Below, one piece after another: positions 9,512 to 17,649 of a stretch of 64,000 nt of DNA; position 1 is the first letter of the stretch, and each line of letters begins with the position of its first letter. The stretch comes from Thermococcus sp. AM4. GTDB taxonomy: Archaea; Methanobacteriota_B; Thermococci; Thermococcales; Thermococcaceae. The notes under the pieces are model-generated. The model did not search any database, was not told the origin of the DNA, and was given only the letters and a program-made list of their open reading frames with translations. The position numbers were made by a program, and so were the translations under genes. The stretch covers positions 1,736,001 to 1,800,000 of the forward strand of contig NC_016051.1 of assembly GCF_000151205.2 (NCBI RefSeq), written 5' to 3'.

Positions 9512-9730
9512 TTTTGCATCACCTTTATGGATGTTTGTTCATTATCTTGACGCATCTTCTGAACAATATAGCCTATTTAACCTTTTTGACTGAATTTTTG
9601 TCAGAACGGCGAAATCCCGGGGCGGGTGTGGGTTTTGAGTTGAACATGTTGATTAATGTCGGCAATCTGTCAGCGATAGGCATTTTTTTGTTTACCAAAG
9701 TTTTTCAGTTAAAGGGGTCTTTACACAACC

Positions 9731-10135
9731 ATGCCGACCGCCGAGGAGATACTCCAGAGGGAGATATTCCGGGTGAACATCCACCTCCCGCGAAGGAGGG
9801 TTTCCCTCGGGGAGTTGCTTGAAATGGATGATCCGATGGTGACCCTGAGGGACGGGAGCGATCATCACTTCAGAAGGGAAGAGCTAGTCTACCTCTCTTC
9901 CCTTCTGGGTGAGGAGTCGGAACTCCTCAGGCTTCCGATCATCCTTGAGATAAGCACCCTCAACCGCGGCTATTTCCGGGTCCGGGGGAGGCTTGAGGTC
10001 AGGGTCATCGACGAGATCCTCGGTGAGTACGATCCGCTGAACGAGAGGGACGAGGCCCTTTATCCCAGATACCTCCTGCCCCGGATCAGGCGTCGTCTCC
10101 CGACCACGACAACGTATGCATTCATATCGGAGTGA
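9731..10135 (+). CDS. DUF61 (UPF0216) family protein
   Basis: A 134-residue soluble protein. The pattern of an N-terminal NIHLPRRRVSLGELL, then VTLRDGSDHHFRREEL, then LRLPIILEIS matches the archaeal DUF61/UPF0216 family, whose biochemical role is unknown to me. It follows a 219-base intergenic region shared divergently with glnA and overlaps or abuts the next small membrane gene. No RBS is obvious before ATG 9731 (AAGGGGTC lies 17 bases upstream). Confidence 0.8.
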   Translation: MPTAEEILQREIFRVNIHLPRRRVSLGELLEMDDPMVTLRDGSDHHFRREELVYLSSLLGEESELLRLPIILEISTLNRGYFRVRGRLEVRVIDEILGEYDPLNERDEALYPRYLLPRIRRRLPTTTTYAFISE

Positions 10136-10140
10136 TGAGG

Positions 10141-10425
10141 ATGGACGAGAACACCAGAATCCTGCGGGATTACTACATTTTCACCATTCCCCAGATAACG
10201 GTTTTCGTGGGGGCAGTGCTAGGACTCCTCTTCGTCCTGAGGATAGACGTTCATCTCGCCCTTGGGATATTCTCCCTTCTCTACGGCATCATGCTCCTCG
10301 CGATTCACGCCGTTGTTTTCCAGCACTTTCGCTCCAACAGGATCTACCGTTTGGGACTCCTGTTCTCCCTGGTACTTATCGCTACGGGCCTCTTTTTGGT
10401 GTACACGGCCCTCTCAAACCTTTAG
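10141..10425 (+). CDS. Small two-to-three-helix membrane protein
   Basis: A 94-residue hydrophobic protein, family not recognised. Three hydrophobic stretches are visible (about residues 15-35, 38-56 and 66-88) with few charged residues between, so it is probably an integral membrane protein. The start is ambiguous among GTG 10132, ATG 10135 and ATG 10141; ATG 10141 fits best, with GGAGTG ending at 10134. It is tightly coupled to the DUF61 gene. Confidence 0.6.
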   Translation: MDENTRILRDYYIFTIPQITVFVGAVLGLLFVLRIDVHLALGIFSLLYGIMLLAIHAVVFQHFRSNRIYRLGLLFSLVLIATGLFLVYTALSNL

Positions 10426-10493
10426 GATTATTCTAAACCCTCGAAATATTTTTAAGTTGGGGCAATCCTATCATACCAGTCTCGAAGGTGGTG

Positions 10494-12176
10494 ATGGCTA
10501 TGCGTTCGCTCGGGTTTTTGACTTTGATCGTAATCTTTACGGCGCTCTTCTCCCTTCCACCGGTTTCGTCCAGCGATGATTTCTCCCTCAGAACAGGGGA
10601 TGTAATAACGGTCCTTTCCGGGGAGTCCCTCTCGGATTCGATAGAGGTTATCAACGAGGCCCCCTTCAACTTCACGGCGGTTGTCTACATTGATTACCGG
10701 GTTGAGGGCCTCTCGAAGGATCTGATAAACTTCACCCCTCGCTACACCGTTTTTAAGAACTGGAAATCCGGTGAATCCCAGGTTCTTCCCTTCAACGTTT
10801 CGGTTTCCTCAAACGTCACCCCTGGATTTTACAGGCTGGTTCTTCGCTTCAGGGGTATGGCCGAGGACGGTTCCCTCCACGATCTCATCCTTGAGGTTCC
10901 CCTCCGCGTCAGCGACAACCCCGTGGTTCTGAAGTCCCTCAAACTCTACGTCCTTCAGAGGCCAGACGCACCTTCCCCCGATCCCTTCAACGGTGAAACC
11001 CTCGTCCTGAAGGCGAAAGTTGAGAACATCGGGAATACTCCTACGGGCTTCGTCTATTGGACCAACGTTACCTACGTTCCTGAGGGAAAGGTGGTTTACA
11101 CGGCCACCGGCCACTCCGTAATCTCCCCGGGTACCGTTGAGATCGAAAACAGGATCCCCGTTGGATGGAACTGGAGGAGCGGCGTCTACAACGTAACATT
11201 CACGGTTTCGTCCCTTAGGGGGAAGGAATCTTTCTGGCGTGTCGTCCACGTCTCCACTGGCGTTGATTACATCAACGTTTCCCTGAGCAGGGACTCGGTT
11301 CTTCTCGGGGGCAGCGTTGAGGCGTACGTCACGGTGCTCTCGGAGAGGAAGCTGAGGACAAACCTCAGCGTTGCCGTCTGGGCTGGTGATTCTCCGGTAC
11401 TTGAGAGGGTGATCCCTCTTTCGCTCCATCCCGGTGCCCAGGTCGTGGAGGTGGAACTGCCCGCGAATGAGACGGGGGAGCTGAGGTTCACAATGAATCT
11501 CTACCATGGCAACGTATCCCTCGCCAGTGCAACCGGGATCTACAGGGTTCTAGGCTATCCGTTTATAGCCGGTGTGGAGAGGGAGCTAAACGGGACTACC
11601 CTGAGGCTCAATGTAAAGATCACGAACCCGAACAACGTCTCCATGAAGGCCCGGCTCCTCTACAACCTGACGTCCAACGGCGTTCTCCTTTACTCGGACT
11701 CCAAGAGTCTTTTGCTGAAACCAGGGGGCACTGTGGAGAGCCTTGATTTTAAACTGGAATGGAACTCGACCGTTGAGTACAGCTTTATGCTCCTGGGCGA
11801 TGGGAAAATCTTCGACACCAAAACAGGCATCGTGAAAGTGCCTCCAAAACCAATTTCCACCGGATGGACGTTCTCAACGAACACCAGTTCCCAATCCAGC
11901 GGGGTGAACGGAAGCCCAAGAACCTACGTTCTAATCGTTTTGGCCATTGCCGTTGTGGTCATCCTGGCAGCTGGCATATTCATGGGGTCCCGCGAGGAGG
12001 AAGGTTACGTCAGTCCCTGGGAGAGGGCCCGGAAGCCCAGGGTTAGGCCCAGGCCGAAGAGAAAGTCTCCGCTCGGCAGGTTCAAGCGGCCGAAACTTCC
12101 AAGGTTCATCGAGAACCGGGAGCTCCCAAGGAGGTTGAGGAGAAAACCCATTGCCAAGGCCAGAAAGAAGAAATGA
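10494..12176 (+). CDS. Secreted, membrane-anchored beta-rich surface protein
   Basis: About 560 residues. A signal peptide (LGFLTLIVIFTALFSLPPVSS) is followed by roughly 440 residues with repeated beta-sandwich-like text. Examples are NTGNTPTGFVYW-type and NPNNVSMKARLLYNLTSNG patterns, similar in style to CARDB/NEW3 domains that cover archaeal cell surfaces. A Ser/Asn/Thr-rich linker leads to one membrane helix (TYVLIVLAIAVVVILAAGIF) and a very basic cytoplasmic tail of about 60 residues rich in RPKRK. A TATA-like AAATATTTTTAAG at 10444-10456 and AAGGTGGTG support the start at 10494 (or ATG 10500). Ligand or partner unknown. Confidence 0.75.
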   Translation: MAMRSLGFLTLIVIFTALFSLPPVSSSDDFSLRTGDVITVLSGESLSDSIEVINEAPFNFTAVVYIDYRVEGLSKDLINFTPRYTVFKNWKSGESQVLPFNVSVSSNVTPGFYRLVLRFRGMAEDGSLHDLILEVPLRVSDNPVVLKSLKLYVLQRPDAPSPDPFNGETLVLKAKVENIGNTPTGFVYWTNVTYVPEGKVVYTATGHSVISPGTVEIENRIPVGWNWRSGVYNVTFTVSSLRGKESFWRVVHVSTGVDYINVSLSRDSVLLGGSVEAYVTVLSERKLRTNLSVAVWAGDSPVLERVIPLSLHPGAQVVEVELPANETGELRFTMNLYHGNVSLASATGIYRVLGYPFIAGVERELNGTTLRLNVKITNPNNVSMKARLLYNLTSNGVLLYSDSKSLLLKPGGTVESLDFKLEWNSTVEYSFMLLGDGKIFDTKTGIVKVPPKPISTGWTFSTNTSSQSSGVNGSPRTYVLIVLAIAVVVILAAGIFMGSREEEGYVSPWERARKPRVRPRPKRKSPLGRFKRPKLPRFIENRELPRRLRRKPIAKARKKK

Positions 12177-12213
12177 GCCAAACCTTTTTATTCTCCCTTT
12201 TCTACTCCCTTAC

Positions 12214-12537
12214 GGCGAGGGAGTCGGGGGCTCTCGGGGCACTCCCGAGGAAGTTCCGCCCACCGCACCGGGGCCGCGGTGCCGCAAGGCACCTCCCGAG
12301 AGGGAGGGCAACGGCGCAGAAACGACACGGCCCCCGGGAGATGTGGATGACGCGTGCGAAGGGCCCGGCGACGGGTACCGAGCTAACCCGCAGACAATCC
12401 CGGGGGATGCGGTGAAACGGCCGTCCCGCGGGGTGCAAGGCCGACGCTGGGGCGATGAGTTCCCGGTGCGAGCCCCGTGGTAGGCCGCTCAGTCGAATGC
12501 CCCCTTGACACAGAAGGCGGGCTACGACCCCCTCGCC
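12214..12537 (+). ncRNA. rnpB: RNase P RNA
   Basis: The segment is very G+C-rich and has RNase P landmarks. 5' GGCGAGGG pairs with 3' CCCTCGCC to form helix P1. The conserved GAGGAAGTTCCGCC stands near the 5' end (about 12247). The conserved ACAGAAGGCGGGCTACGACC near the 3' end pairs back with GTTCCGCCCACC in the catalytic core. A TATA-like CCTTTTTATT (12184-12192) lies about 25 bases upstream, so the RNA has its own promoter. The ends are estimated from the P1 pairing and may be off by a few bases. It matures the 5' ends of tRNAs. Confidence 0.95.
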
Positions 12538-12574
12538 AACGTTTCTGGTCTTAACTTTTAGTCAAGGGCTTAAA

Positions 12575-13288
12575 TTGGAGTCATGTTTGGTTTTGAAGGA
12601 TCTCAAACTCATTGAAGCAACTGAAGAGGGCTGGAAATCAATCGAGGGGTTCAAATCCATAATTGATGACGTTATTAAACACGGCGATGACGCCGCAAAG
12701 GCCCTCAACGACCTCGTTAAGGCAGGAGTTTCAAAGGAGGCGATTGAGGAGGCCGTCAAGCACGGGGCAACGGTAAAAGCCGTGAAAGAAGGAATTGAGA
12801 GGTTTGCAAAATCAACATCGCCCATAAAGAACTCTCATGGATACACTATCATCATAGAGAGAGGCAACGAGGGATATGGCCTGATCCACGGCTGGTTAAG
12901 GCACGTGCATGGCTACGAGATGGACTATAAAAGAGAGACATCATTTTTCCCAATGGGACAGGAGATAGTGTACTATGTGAATGGTCAGAGGAAAGTCATG
13001 AAACTTCCCAAGACAATCCAGTCTCCGGAGGAACTGTACAACGAGATTGCAAGGTTGGTAGAACAGCACAAAGATAAATTAGCCGGTGATGATACTGTGG
13101 TTCTGCATGTGCAGAGCTCTCTTCCGGGCATAGACAAGATAACTTTGGTGTTTAAGAAAACCGGGTCTAGGCAGTATAAGTTAATAACATTCTGGCCTGA
13201 AAGTGGCAGTGCAGTGCTCAAGTTTGAGAAAGGCGGAACATGGTACAGGTATGACCCACTAACGGGGAATATAAAACTATGGAGGTGA
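12575..13288 (+). CDS. Toxin-like C-terminal module (possible EndoU/BECR-type nuclease)
   Basis: About 237 residues from TTG 12575; the true start is uncertain, because no ATG or good RBS is visible and the frame stays open upstream. The N-terminal 80 residues are helical (HGDDAAKALNDLVKAG...), like the pre-toxin stalk of polymorphic toxins. The C-terminal 150 residues hold a His-rich LIHGWLRHVHG (about residues 103-113), then TSFFPMGQ, LPK, and LITFWPESGSAV near the end. This order (His motif, T-x-F-P, late T-x-x-P) resembles EndoU-like toxin RNases; that assignment is tentative. No signal peptide or trafficking domain is present. It lies directly before an immunity-like gene and has fragmentary relatives downstream. 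Confidence 0.55.
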   Translation: MESCLVLKDLKLIEATEEGWKSIEGFKSIIDDVIKHGDDAAKALNDLVKAGVSKEAIEEAVKHGATVKAVKEGIERFAKSTSPIKNSHGYTIIIERGNEGYGLIHGWLRHVHGYEMDYKRETSFFPMGQEIVYYVNGQRKVMKLPKTIQSPEELYNEIARLVEQHKDKLAGDDTVVLHVQSSLPGIDKITLVFKKTGSRQYKLITFWPESGSAVLKFEKGGTWYRYDPLTGNIKLWR

Positions 13289-13294
13289 TGCTTC

Positions 13295-13939
13295 ATGACT
13301 TTGAATATTTTTCCACTTCACCTTTCAGGAAAGATAATCCGAGTAACAATAGAAGCTCCGGTTCTTGACGAATGGGGGAGGTTGGTTGACTGTATATTCC
13401 CTACTCCAATTTTATTTTTCGTCCAAGATACTCCCTTGAGTTGGGCCGAGATAAATGGAGAGCTTCATGGAATGGACGCCAATCCAGTTGATTTTTTCGA
13501 GGGATTGCTTTCTGCTATAATCTGCTTGACAAATGCGGAGCAGTGCTCTCTAGAAGAACTCAGAAAGCTGTGGCTGGAGAATGCCCTATCGTTGGGGTTT
13601 GAGGTTGAAAATGAGTCCTGTTTCTATCTCACCAACTTAGGCATTCAGTATAACTGGTATCTCTTTGAGCGTCTGGGGTACAAGCTCAGAATACATTACC
13701 ATAATGATTGGGGAAGTGGCACTAAGGGTGTTGTTGAGGTGCCTTTCGTGGAGTTTGCAAGGGATTCAATAACCATGGCCGAGACATTCGCAATGGTTTT
13801 GATGAAGAACCTTAATGCAATCAAAAGTTATCTATTAAAAAATGGATGTGATCCAAGCATATTTGGTTTTGATGAATCAACTATTGAGAGGCTTTTTAAG
13901 TATATAAAAACATTGAAAGAGACAATTTTCAGGGGATAG
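13295..13939 (+). CDS. Immunity-like protein, copy 1
   Basis: A 214-residue acidic cytoplasmic protein, the first of four paralogues within 3.2 kb. Shared features are an N-terminal strand with ILFFV-type hydrophobics and then W(A/E)xxNGELHG. A middle region (LFERLGYKLRIHYHND) and a conserved KGVVEVPFVEFARDS element precede a helical C-terminus. GGAGGTGATGCTTC before ATG 13295, only 6 bases after the toxin-like stop, is the classic toxin-then-immunity spacing. It has the weakest similarity to the other copies, lacking their DCPEYKGKHKG motif. Function as an inhibitor is inferred from context. A+T-richer than flanking housekeeping genes. Confidence 0.6.
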   Translation: MTLNIFPLHLSGKIIRVTIEAPVLDEWGRLVDCIFPTPILFFVQDTPLSWAEINGELHGMDANPVDFFEGLLSAIICLTNAEQCSLEELRKLWLENALSLGFEVENESCFYLTNLGIQYNWYLFERLGYKLRIHYHNDWGSGTKGVVEVPFVEFARDSITMAETFAMVLMKNLNAIKSYLLKNGCDPSIFGFDESTIERLFKYIKTLKETIFRG

Positions 13940-14315
13940 TGAATTAGAAATAACGACCTTCTGGCCGATGGGTCAGAGGATTGTCGTGAACGGTCAGGCA
14001 AAGCAGTTGCCTAAGGTGTTCCGGGACGAGCGTGAGCTCAGAGAGTTCCTTGATGACATAGTGAAGAAGACGCTTGAAAATTCAGATTACAAGAAACAAT
14101 TCTTTAAGAATGGAGCACCTAATAAGAACTTTGGAATTTCGGTAGATCTTAAGAAGCGTGGAATCAATGTTGACGGCATTGACGTGGTTAGGCTGGAGTT
14201 CAAGTTCGAGAAGGGGAAGTTCGTGCTTAAGACTGCTTATCCAAAGAAGGGTAGTGCTGTGTGGGAGTACAGGTATGTTAACAGGTATGAACGTGGATGG
14301 ATCAGGGAGGGTTAA
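13940..14315 (+). pseudogene. Orphan toxin C-terminal fragment 2
   Basis: The frame can be read from ATG 13968 (115 residues), but its similarity to the first toxin module continues upstream of that ATG. The upstream codons give SELEITTFWPMGQ, matching the ETSFFPMGQ of copy 1, and begin right after the immunity stop at 13939. The rest aligns over VNG-x-LPK and ends with KTAYPKKGSAVWEYR, against TFWPESGSAVLKFE in copy 1. The His-rich LIHGWLRHVHG half is absent, so this is probably an inactive displaced toxin tip rather than a gene with its own start. Confidence 0.6.
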
Positions 14316-14318
14316 ACA

Positions 14319-14945
14319 GTGTGGGTTACACTGAAGGGGAAGCGCTTAACCGTAAAAATAGACCTTGAGAGATATATCAACACTCCCTATCCTTTCTTTT
14401 TGATTTTTATGATAGATGAGTACTTACTCTTGGGAGCCTGCTGGGAAGGAGAATTCGAAGGAGCCAACGCGGACGTTTACGGGTTTTTTGAGAGTTTGTT
14501 AACTGCCTGTTATTACTTTTTACAGCCAGAACATCCACACGTTCAAAAAATAACTAAATTCGACAGAGAGAATGCGGAGAGAGATGGGTTTGAATTGAGA
14601 GATGAAGTTGTTGTGTACCAAACTACTCTAGTTGCAGAGGCAGCTGGAACGTATTACTTTTGCTCTACAAGAAACCTTACAAGGATTTACTATGAGAATG
14701 ATTTTCTCAAATTCACGGACTGTCCTGAATACAAGGGCAAGCACAAGGGTGTTGTCGAGCTTTCTCTCAAAGAGTTCATTGAGGACGTTTTGAAAATCAG
14801 CAGGGAGTACTTGGAGAAGTATGCTCCAGTCATCGAGAAAATCAGGCTTGAGCACGGGGAAGAGTCTGATGACTACGATTTCCTCCAAAAGTTCTATCGC
14901 GAAGTGGAGGAGCTGTACAAGAAGAGGTTTGGATCAGAGTCTTGA
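14319..14945 (+). CDS. Immunity-like protein, copy 2
   Basis: A 208-residue paralogue starting at GTG 14319 with GGGAGGG about 10 bases upstream, 3 bases after the toxin fragment. It opens with VTLKGKRLTVKIDLERY, has the central GACWEGEFEGANAD element and the hallmark TDCPEYKGKHKGVVEL followed by a helix (EFIEDVLKISREYLEKYAPVIEKIR). The same hallmark recurs in copy 3 and in modified form in copy 4. Predicted cytoplasmic and acidic. It probably neutralises a toxin variant; no known immunity family could be named with confidence. Confidence 0.6.
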   Translation: MWVTLKGKRLTVKIDLERYINTPYPFFLIFMIDEYLLLGACWEGEFEGANADVYGFFESLLTACYYFLQPEHPHVQKITKFDRENAERDGFELRDEVVVYQTTLVAEAAGTYYFCSTRNLTRIYYENDFLKFTDCPEYKGKHKGVVELSLKEFIEDVLKISREYLEKYAPVIEKIRLEHGEESDDYDFLQKFYREVEELYKKRFGSES

Positions 14946-14986
14946 GCTTTGAGGATGGGGTGTTTGTCTTGAGTGGAGACGGGTGA
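14942..14986 (+). pseudogene. Short toxin remnant between immunity genes
   Basis: Read from 14942 the codons give LSFEDGVFVLSGDG and then a stop at 14984-14986. The FE-DG-xFVL text parallels FKFEKGKFVLKTAYP near the end of toxin fragment 2. The GGTGATGCTT that follows (14982-14991) is the same junction found between toxin 1 and immunity 1 (13284-13293). Only 14 codons are involved, so chance cannot be excluded, but position and junction sequence support a relic of a deleted toxin tip. Confidence 0.35.
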
Positions 14987-14991
14987 TGCTT

Positions 14992-15651
14992 GTGGAGAGG
15001 ATCACAGTTAAGGGTAAGCATATTTACTTTGAGGTTGGTTTGGGCTGGTTTGAGGGGGCTGAAGTTTACTGGCCCTTCCCCGTTATTTTACTCTTTGACA
15101 ATCACGTCCTAGTTGGGGAATGCTGGACTCCAACGGGCGGAAAACTCCAAGGAACATACACAGACCCGCTAATTGCCCTTGATGGTTTGGTTCGAGGACT
15201 TGACGAGATGCTGTTAACTAAACCAGACGAGCGAGGAGATTGTAGCAGTCCTCGAGAAATGGCAAGAAAGAGAGGTTTCAACGTTGCCGATGACAGCCCA
15301 TTATACTGTGCTTCTTTAGCTATACAATCGGAAGTTTTCTTTGAGAGGATTGGGGATACTGTGAAAATCCATTATTATAATGGTCTTCTTGAGGGGACTG
15401 ATTGTCCGGAGTATAAGGGTAAGCATAAGGGTACTATTGAGGTTCCATTAATCGAGTTTGGGGAGGATGTTTTGAGGGTTTTTGGCGAGTACCTAGAGAA
15501 GCATTACAAGCACGTTGAAGAAGTCAGACAAGAAGCCTACGGATACAACAGAATGGACGATTACGAGGATTATAAGAGGTGGCATCAGCAGTATTTGAAA
15601 GAACTGAGGGCACTGAGGGAGAAGTCTGGAAAAAATCATGGTGAACGGTGA
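14992..15651 (+). CDS. Immunity-like protein, copy 3
   Basis: A paralogue of about 219 residues, with ERITVKGKHIYFE at the start and GECWTPTGGKLQGTYTD after it. Later come SPREMARKRGFNVADDSPLY and the hallmark TDCPEYKGKHKGTIEVPLIEF, then a helical charged C-terminus. GTG 14992 is chosen by analogy with copy 1 (GGTGATGCTT then the start). ATG 14986 and GTG 14983 are also in frame and would add two or three residues. It is closest to copy 2 in the hallmark region. Its last codons overlap the third toxin remnant in another frame, showing a recombination seam. Confidence 0.6.
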   Translation: MERITVKGKHIYFEVGLGWFEGAEVYWPFPVILLFDNHVLVGECWTPTGGKLQGTYTDPLIALDGLVRGLDEMLLTKPDERGDCSSPREMARKRGFNVADDSPLYCASLAIQSEVFFERIGDTVKIHYYNGLLEGTDCPEYKGKHKGTIEVPLIEFGEDVLRVFGEYLEKHYKHVEEVRQEAYGYNRMDDYEDYKRWHQQYLKELRALREKSGKNHGER

Positions 15652-15742
15652 GGTTAAGCGGTTGCCCAAGGTCTTTAACAGTGAGGAGGAGCTGATGGCT
15701 TTGGAGTGGGTGAAATTTACAAAAAAAGCTTACAATGACTAA
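15626..15742 (+). pseudogene. Orphan toxin fragment 3
   Basis: In a frame different from the overlapping immunity gene, codons from 15632 give KIMVNGEVKRLPKVFNSEEEL, written here as KIMVNGEVKRLPK followed by VFNSEEEL. This parallels RIVVNGQAKQLPK followed by VFRDEREL in fragment 2. After about 15 more residues the frame stops at 15740-15742; the C-terminal GSAV half is missing. The following bases TAAAACAGTGTG match TAAACAGTGTG after fragment 2, so the toxin/immunity junction is preserved. Clearly a decayed toxin tip. Confidence 0.6.
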
Positions 15743-15752
15743 AACAGTGTGA

Positions 15753-16409
15753 ATGGGGGTGCGTTCCTTGTCAAAGTACAGGGAACGTTTAAGGACTCTG
15801 AGCTTTCGAGGAAGGCACATCTTTCTTATTGTGGATCCAAATGTTGAGAACTGCTTTCCTGATCCGTTTCCAACTCTCATGACAATCGATGGAAGGCTCA
15901 TCATCGGGGCAGTGTGGAAATCAACTGGCTGTTATCCGACGATGCTGCCTGCGAATCTTCACGGGACTTTTCAGGACCTCCTGGATCTCTGCATATCTTT
16001 CCTCGATCCGGACTTCGATGAAAGGGGTGAAATGCTGTATCCCCGCAGGGAAGCCCGAGAACTCGGCTTCAATGTCGGTGATGACACTAAACTCTATGAA
16101 ACTGGGCTTTTTGTTGACCAAGGTGTTGTGTCTGTCTTTTTTGAACTCGAAGGGGAGACGTTGAAAGTCCACTACTTTAACGAACTCATGCAATGGACTG
16201 ATTGCCCCGGGGCCTCTGGGATGCATAAGGGAACTATCGAGATGCCGTTCAGGGAGTTTGCGAGAGAAGTACTGAGGCTCTCTGAATGGTTTTTAAGAGA
16301 GGTTGCTCCGATTTTGGAGGAGGTTTGCCTTGAATATGAGGATCCCGACTACCTGTGGGAGATGTACGTAGCTTTGAGGGCTCGGCTCGGAGGTGATCGG
16401 GACGATTAG
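15753..16409 (+). CDS. Immunity-like protein, copy 4
   Basis: A 218-residue member of the same family, with LSFRGRHIFLIVDPN, GAVWKSTGCYPTMLPANLHGT, YPRREARELGFNVGDD and TDCPGASGMHKGTIEMPFREFAREVL. The motif order is the same as in copies 2 and 3, with the CPEYKGK part altered to CPGASGM. The start is uncertain (ATG 15753, GTG 15759 or TTG 15768). The 3' end overlaps the next gene by 17 bases, an unusually intimate join with an unrelated beta-propeller gene. Confidence 0.58.
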   Translation: MGVRSLSKYRERLRTLSFRGRHIFLIVDPNVENCFPDPFPTLMTIDGRLIIGAVWKSTGCYPTMLPANLHGTFQDLLDLCISFLDPDFDERGEMLYPRREARELGFNVGDDTKLYETGLFVDQGVVSVFFELEGETLKVHYFNELMQWTDCPGASGMHKGTIEMPFREFAREVLRLSEWFLREVAPILEEVCLEYEDPDYLWEMYVALRARLGGDRDD

Positions 16410-17649
16410 ATGGGCAAAGGCCTACTGGAAGGGCTGGGTGACCTCTTTGGCCATTATGCACAGGGGTGACCTCGTAGCGGCAGGGGTCTTGGAAAAGAAA
16501 ATTGAGGGCACTAAGTTGACGGTCTCTGGTGGGTTTTTGGCGAGGCTCAGCCCGGAGGGAGATGTTAAATGGGTCAGAATACTTGAACCTTACTGGTTGA
16601 GAATAACGGATTTGAAAGTCGTTGACAACTGGGAAATAGTAGCATGCGGCAGGACAGAGAATGCTGGTGTTGTTTTCAAATTTGATGGGGATGGAAATCT
16701 CATCTGGGCCAGGAAGTTTGAGGGAGGTGTAAGCGACGCTTTCAGGGCCCTCTCGATTGATAGGAGAGGTGGGATAATTGTCGTTGGGAAAACGAGGAGT
16801 TTTGGTGCTGGGGTCAGTAACGCTCTGATCGCGAAGCTTGACAGATGGGGAGATATTATGTGGTGGAAGACCAGCGGCGGCAGGCTATGGGATGGGGCAC
16901 AGTCTGTCACCATTGACGCAAAGGGCAGAATTGTAGTGGCGGGTTACACGTACAGTTTTGGCAGAATTGCCTCGGATGCATGGATTCTGTGGTTCGATCG
17001 GGATGGAGAGCTTCTAATGGAAAGAACCTACAGTGCTGGAGGGCTTGAAAAAGCCACTTCAATAGTTCCGGCAGGGGATGGGGGTTTTATGATCCTCGGC
17101 AACGCGTATGATCCCTTGGACTCCCGTTATGATGCCTGGCTCCTTCACGTTGATGAGGCTGGAGAACCCACGTGGGGCCTTAGATTTCCTGGTCTTGAGG
17201 AAAGAGATGTCTCGATAGATCCCAGCGGAAACCTTATGATTGGAATGGAAAAATCCATGGTCCTCAAGGTTGATCCTGGAGGGAACATCCTTTTGGGCGG
17301 ACAGATCCGATTGAAGAAGCCAGTGAGTATCGAAGCTCTCTTGGCGCGTGAAAACTTGGTAGTAGGTGGTCGCATGGGCTACGAGTGGGCTTTTCTGGCC
17401 TCGGTGGTTCCCTCTGGAAAACCGCCCGCTGCTGTTGAATGGAAGCCGGAAGTGAGGGAAAACCGCTGTGTGGTTTTTGATTGCCACTCCAAATGTGGGG
17501 CGGGCTTCAAAGTTGCACCCTCCGGAAAAATCATTGGGAAGACTCTGAATAACTGGGAGTTCAATCCCGACATTTTTACGAGCTTTAGGGAGCTTAGATT
17601 GAGGTTTCAAAAAGCAGATAGGCCTGTTAAGCCTAAGGTCTCCTCATAG
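16393..17649 (+). CDS. Beta-propeller repeat protein without signal peptide
   Basis: A 418-residue protein with about seven diverged repeats of the type G-x-I-V-V-A-G-x-T-x-S-F-G...W-x-x-x-x-D-x-x-G-x-x-x-W, the same repeat as the surface protein at 33949-35394. The first repeat starts at the very N-terminus (TIRWAKAYWKG) without a signal peptide, and the end has no membrane helix. It begins at GTG 16393 inside the preceding immunity-like gene and has no separate RBS. It may be a 5'-truncated derivative of a surface propeller, or a cytoplasmic member. The Cys-containing tail (DCHSKCGAGF) is not found in the other copy. Confidence 0.65.
   Translation: MIGTIRWAKAYWKGWVTSLAIMHRGDLVAAGVLEKKIEGTKLTVSGGFLARLSPEGDVKWVRILEPYWLRITDLKVVDNWEIVACGRTENAGVVFKFDGDGNLIWARKFEGGVSDAFRALSIDRRGGIIVVGKTRSFGAGVSNALIAKLDRWGDIMWWKTSGGRLWDGAQSVTIDAKGRIVVAGYTYSFGRIASDAWILWFDRDGELLMERTYSAGGLEKATSIVPAGDGGFMILGNAYDPLDSRYDAWLLHVDEAGEPTWGLRFPGLEERDVSIDPSGNLMIGMEKSMVLKVDPGGNILLGGQIRLKKPVSIEALLARENLVVGGRMGYEWAFLASVVPSGKPPAAVEWKPEVRENRCVVFDCHSKCGAGFKVAPSGKIIGKTLNNWEFNPDIFTSFRELRLRFQKADRPVKPKVSS

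Noticed and set aside
12151-12483. Reading frames over the RNase P RNA
   Set aside because: High G+C leaves frames open on both strands; structure and conserved RNA motifs explain the segment.
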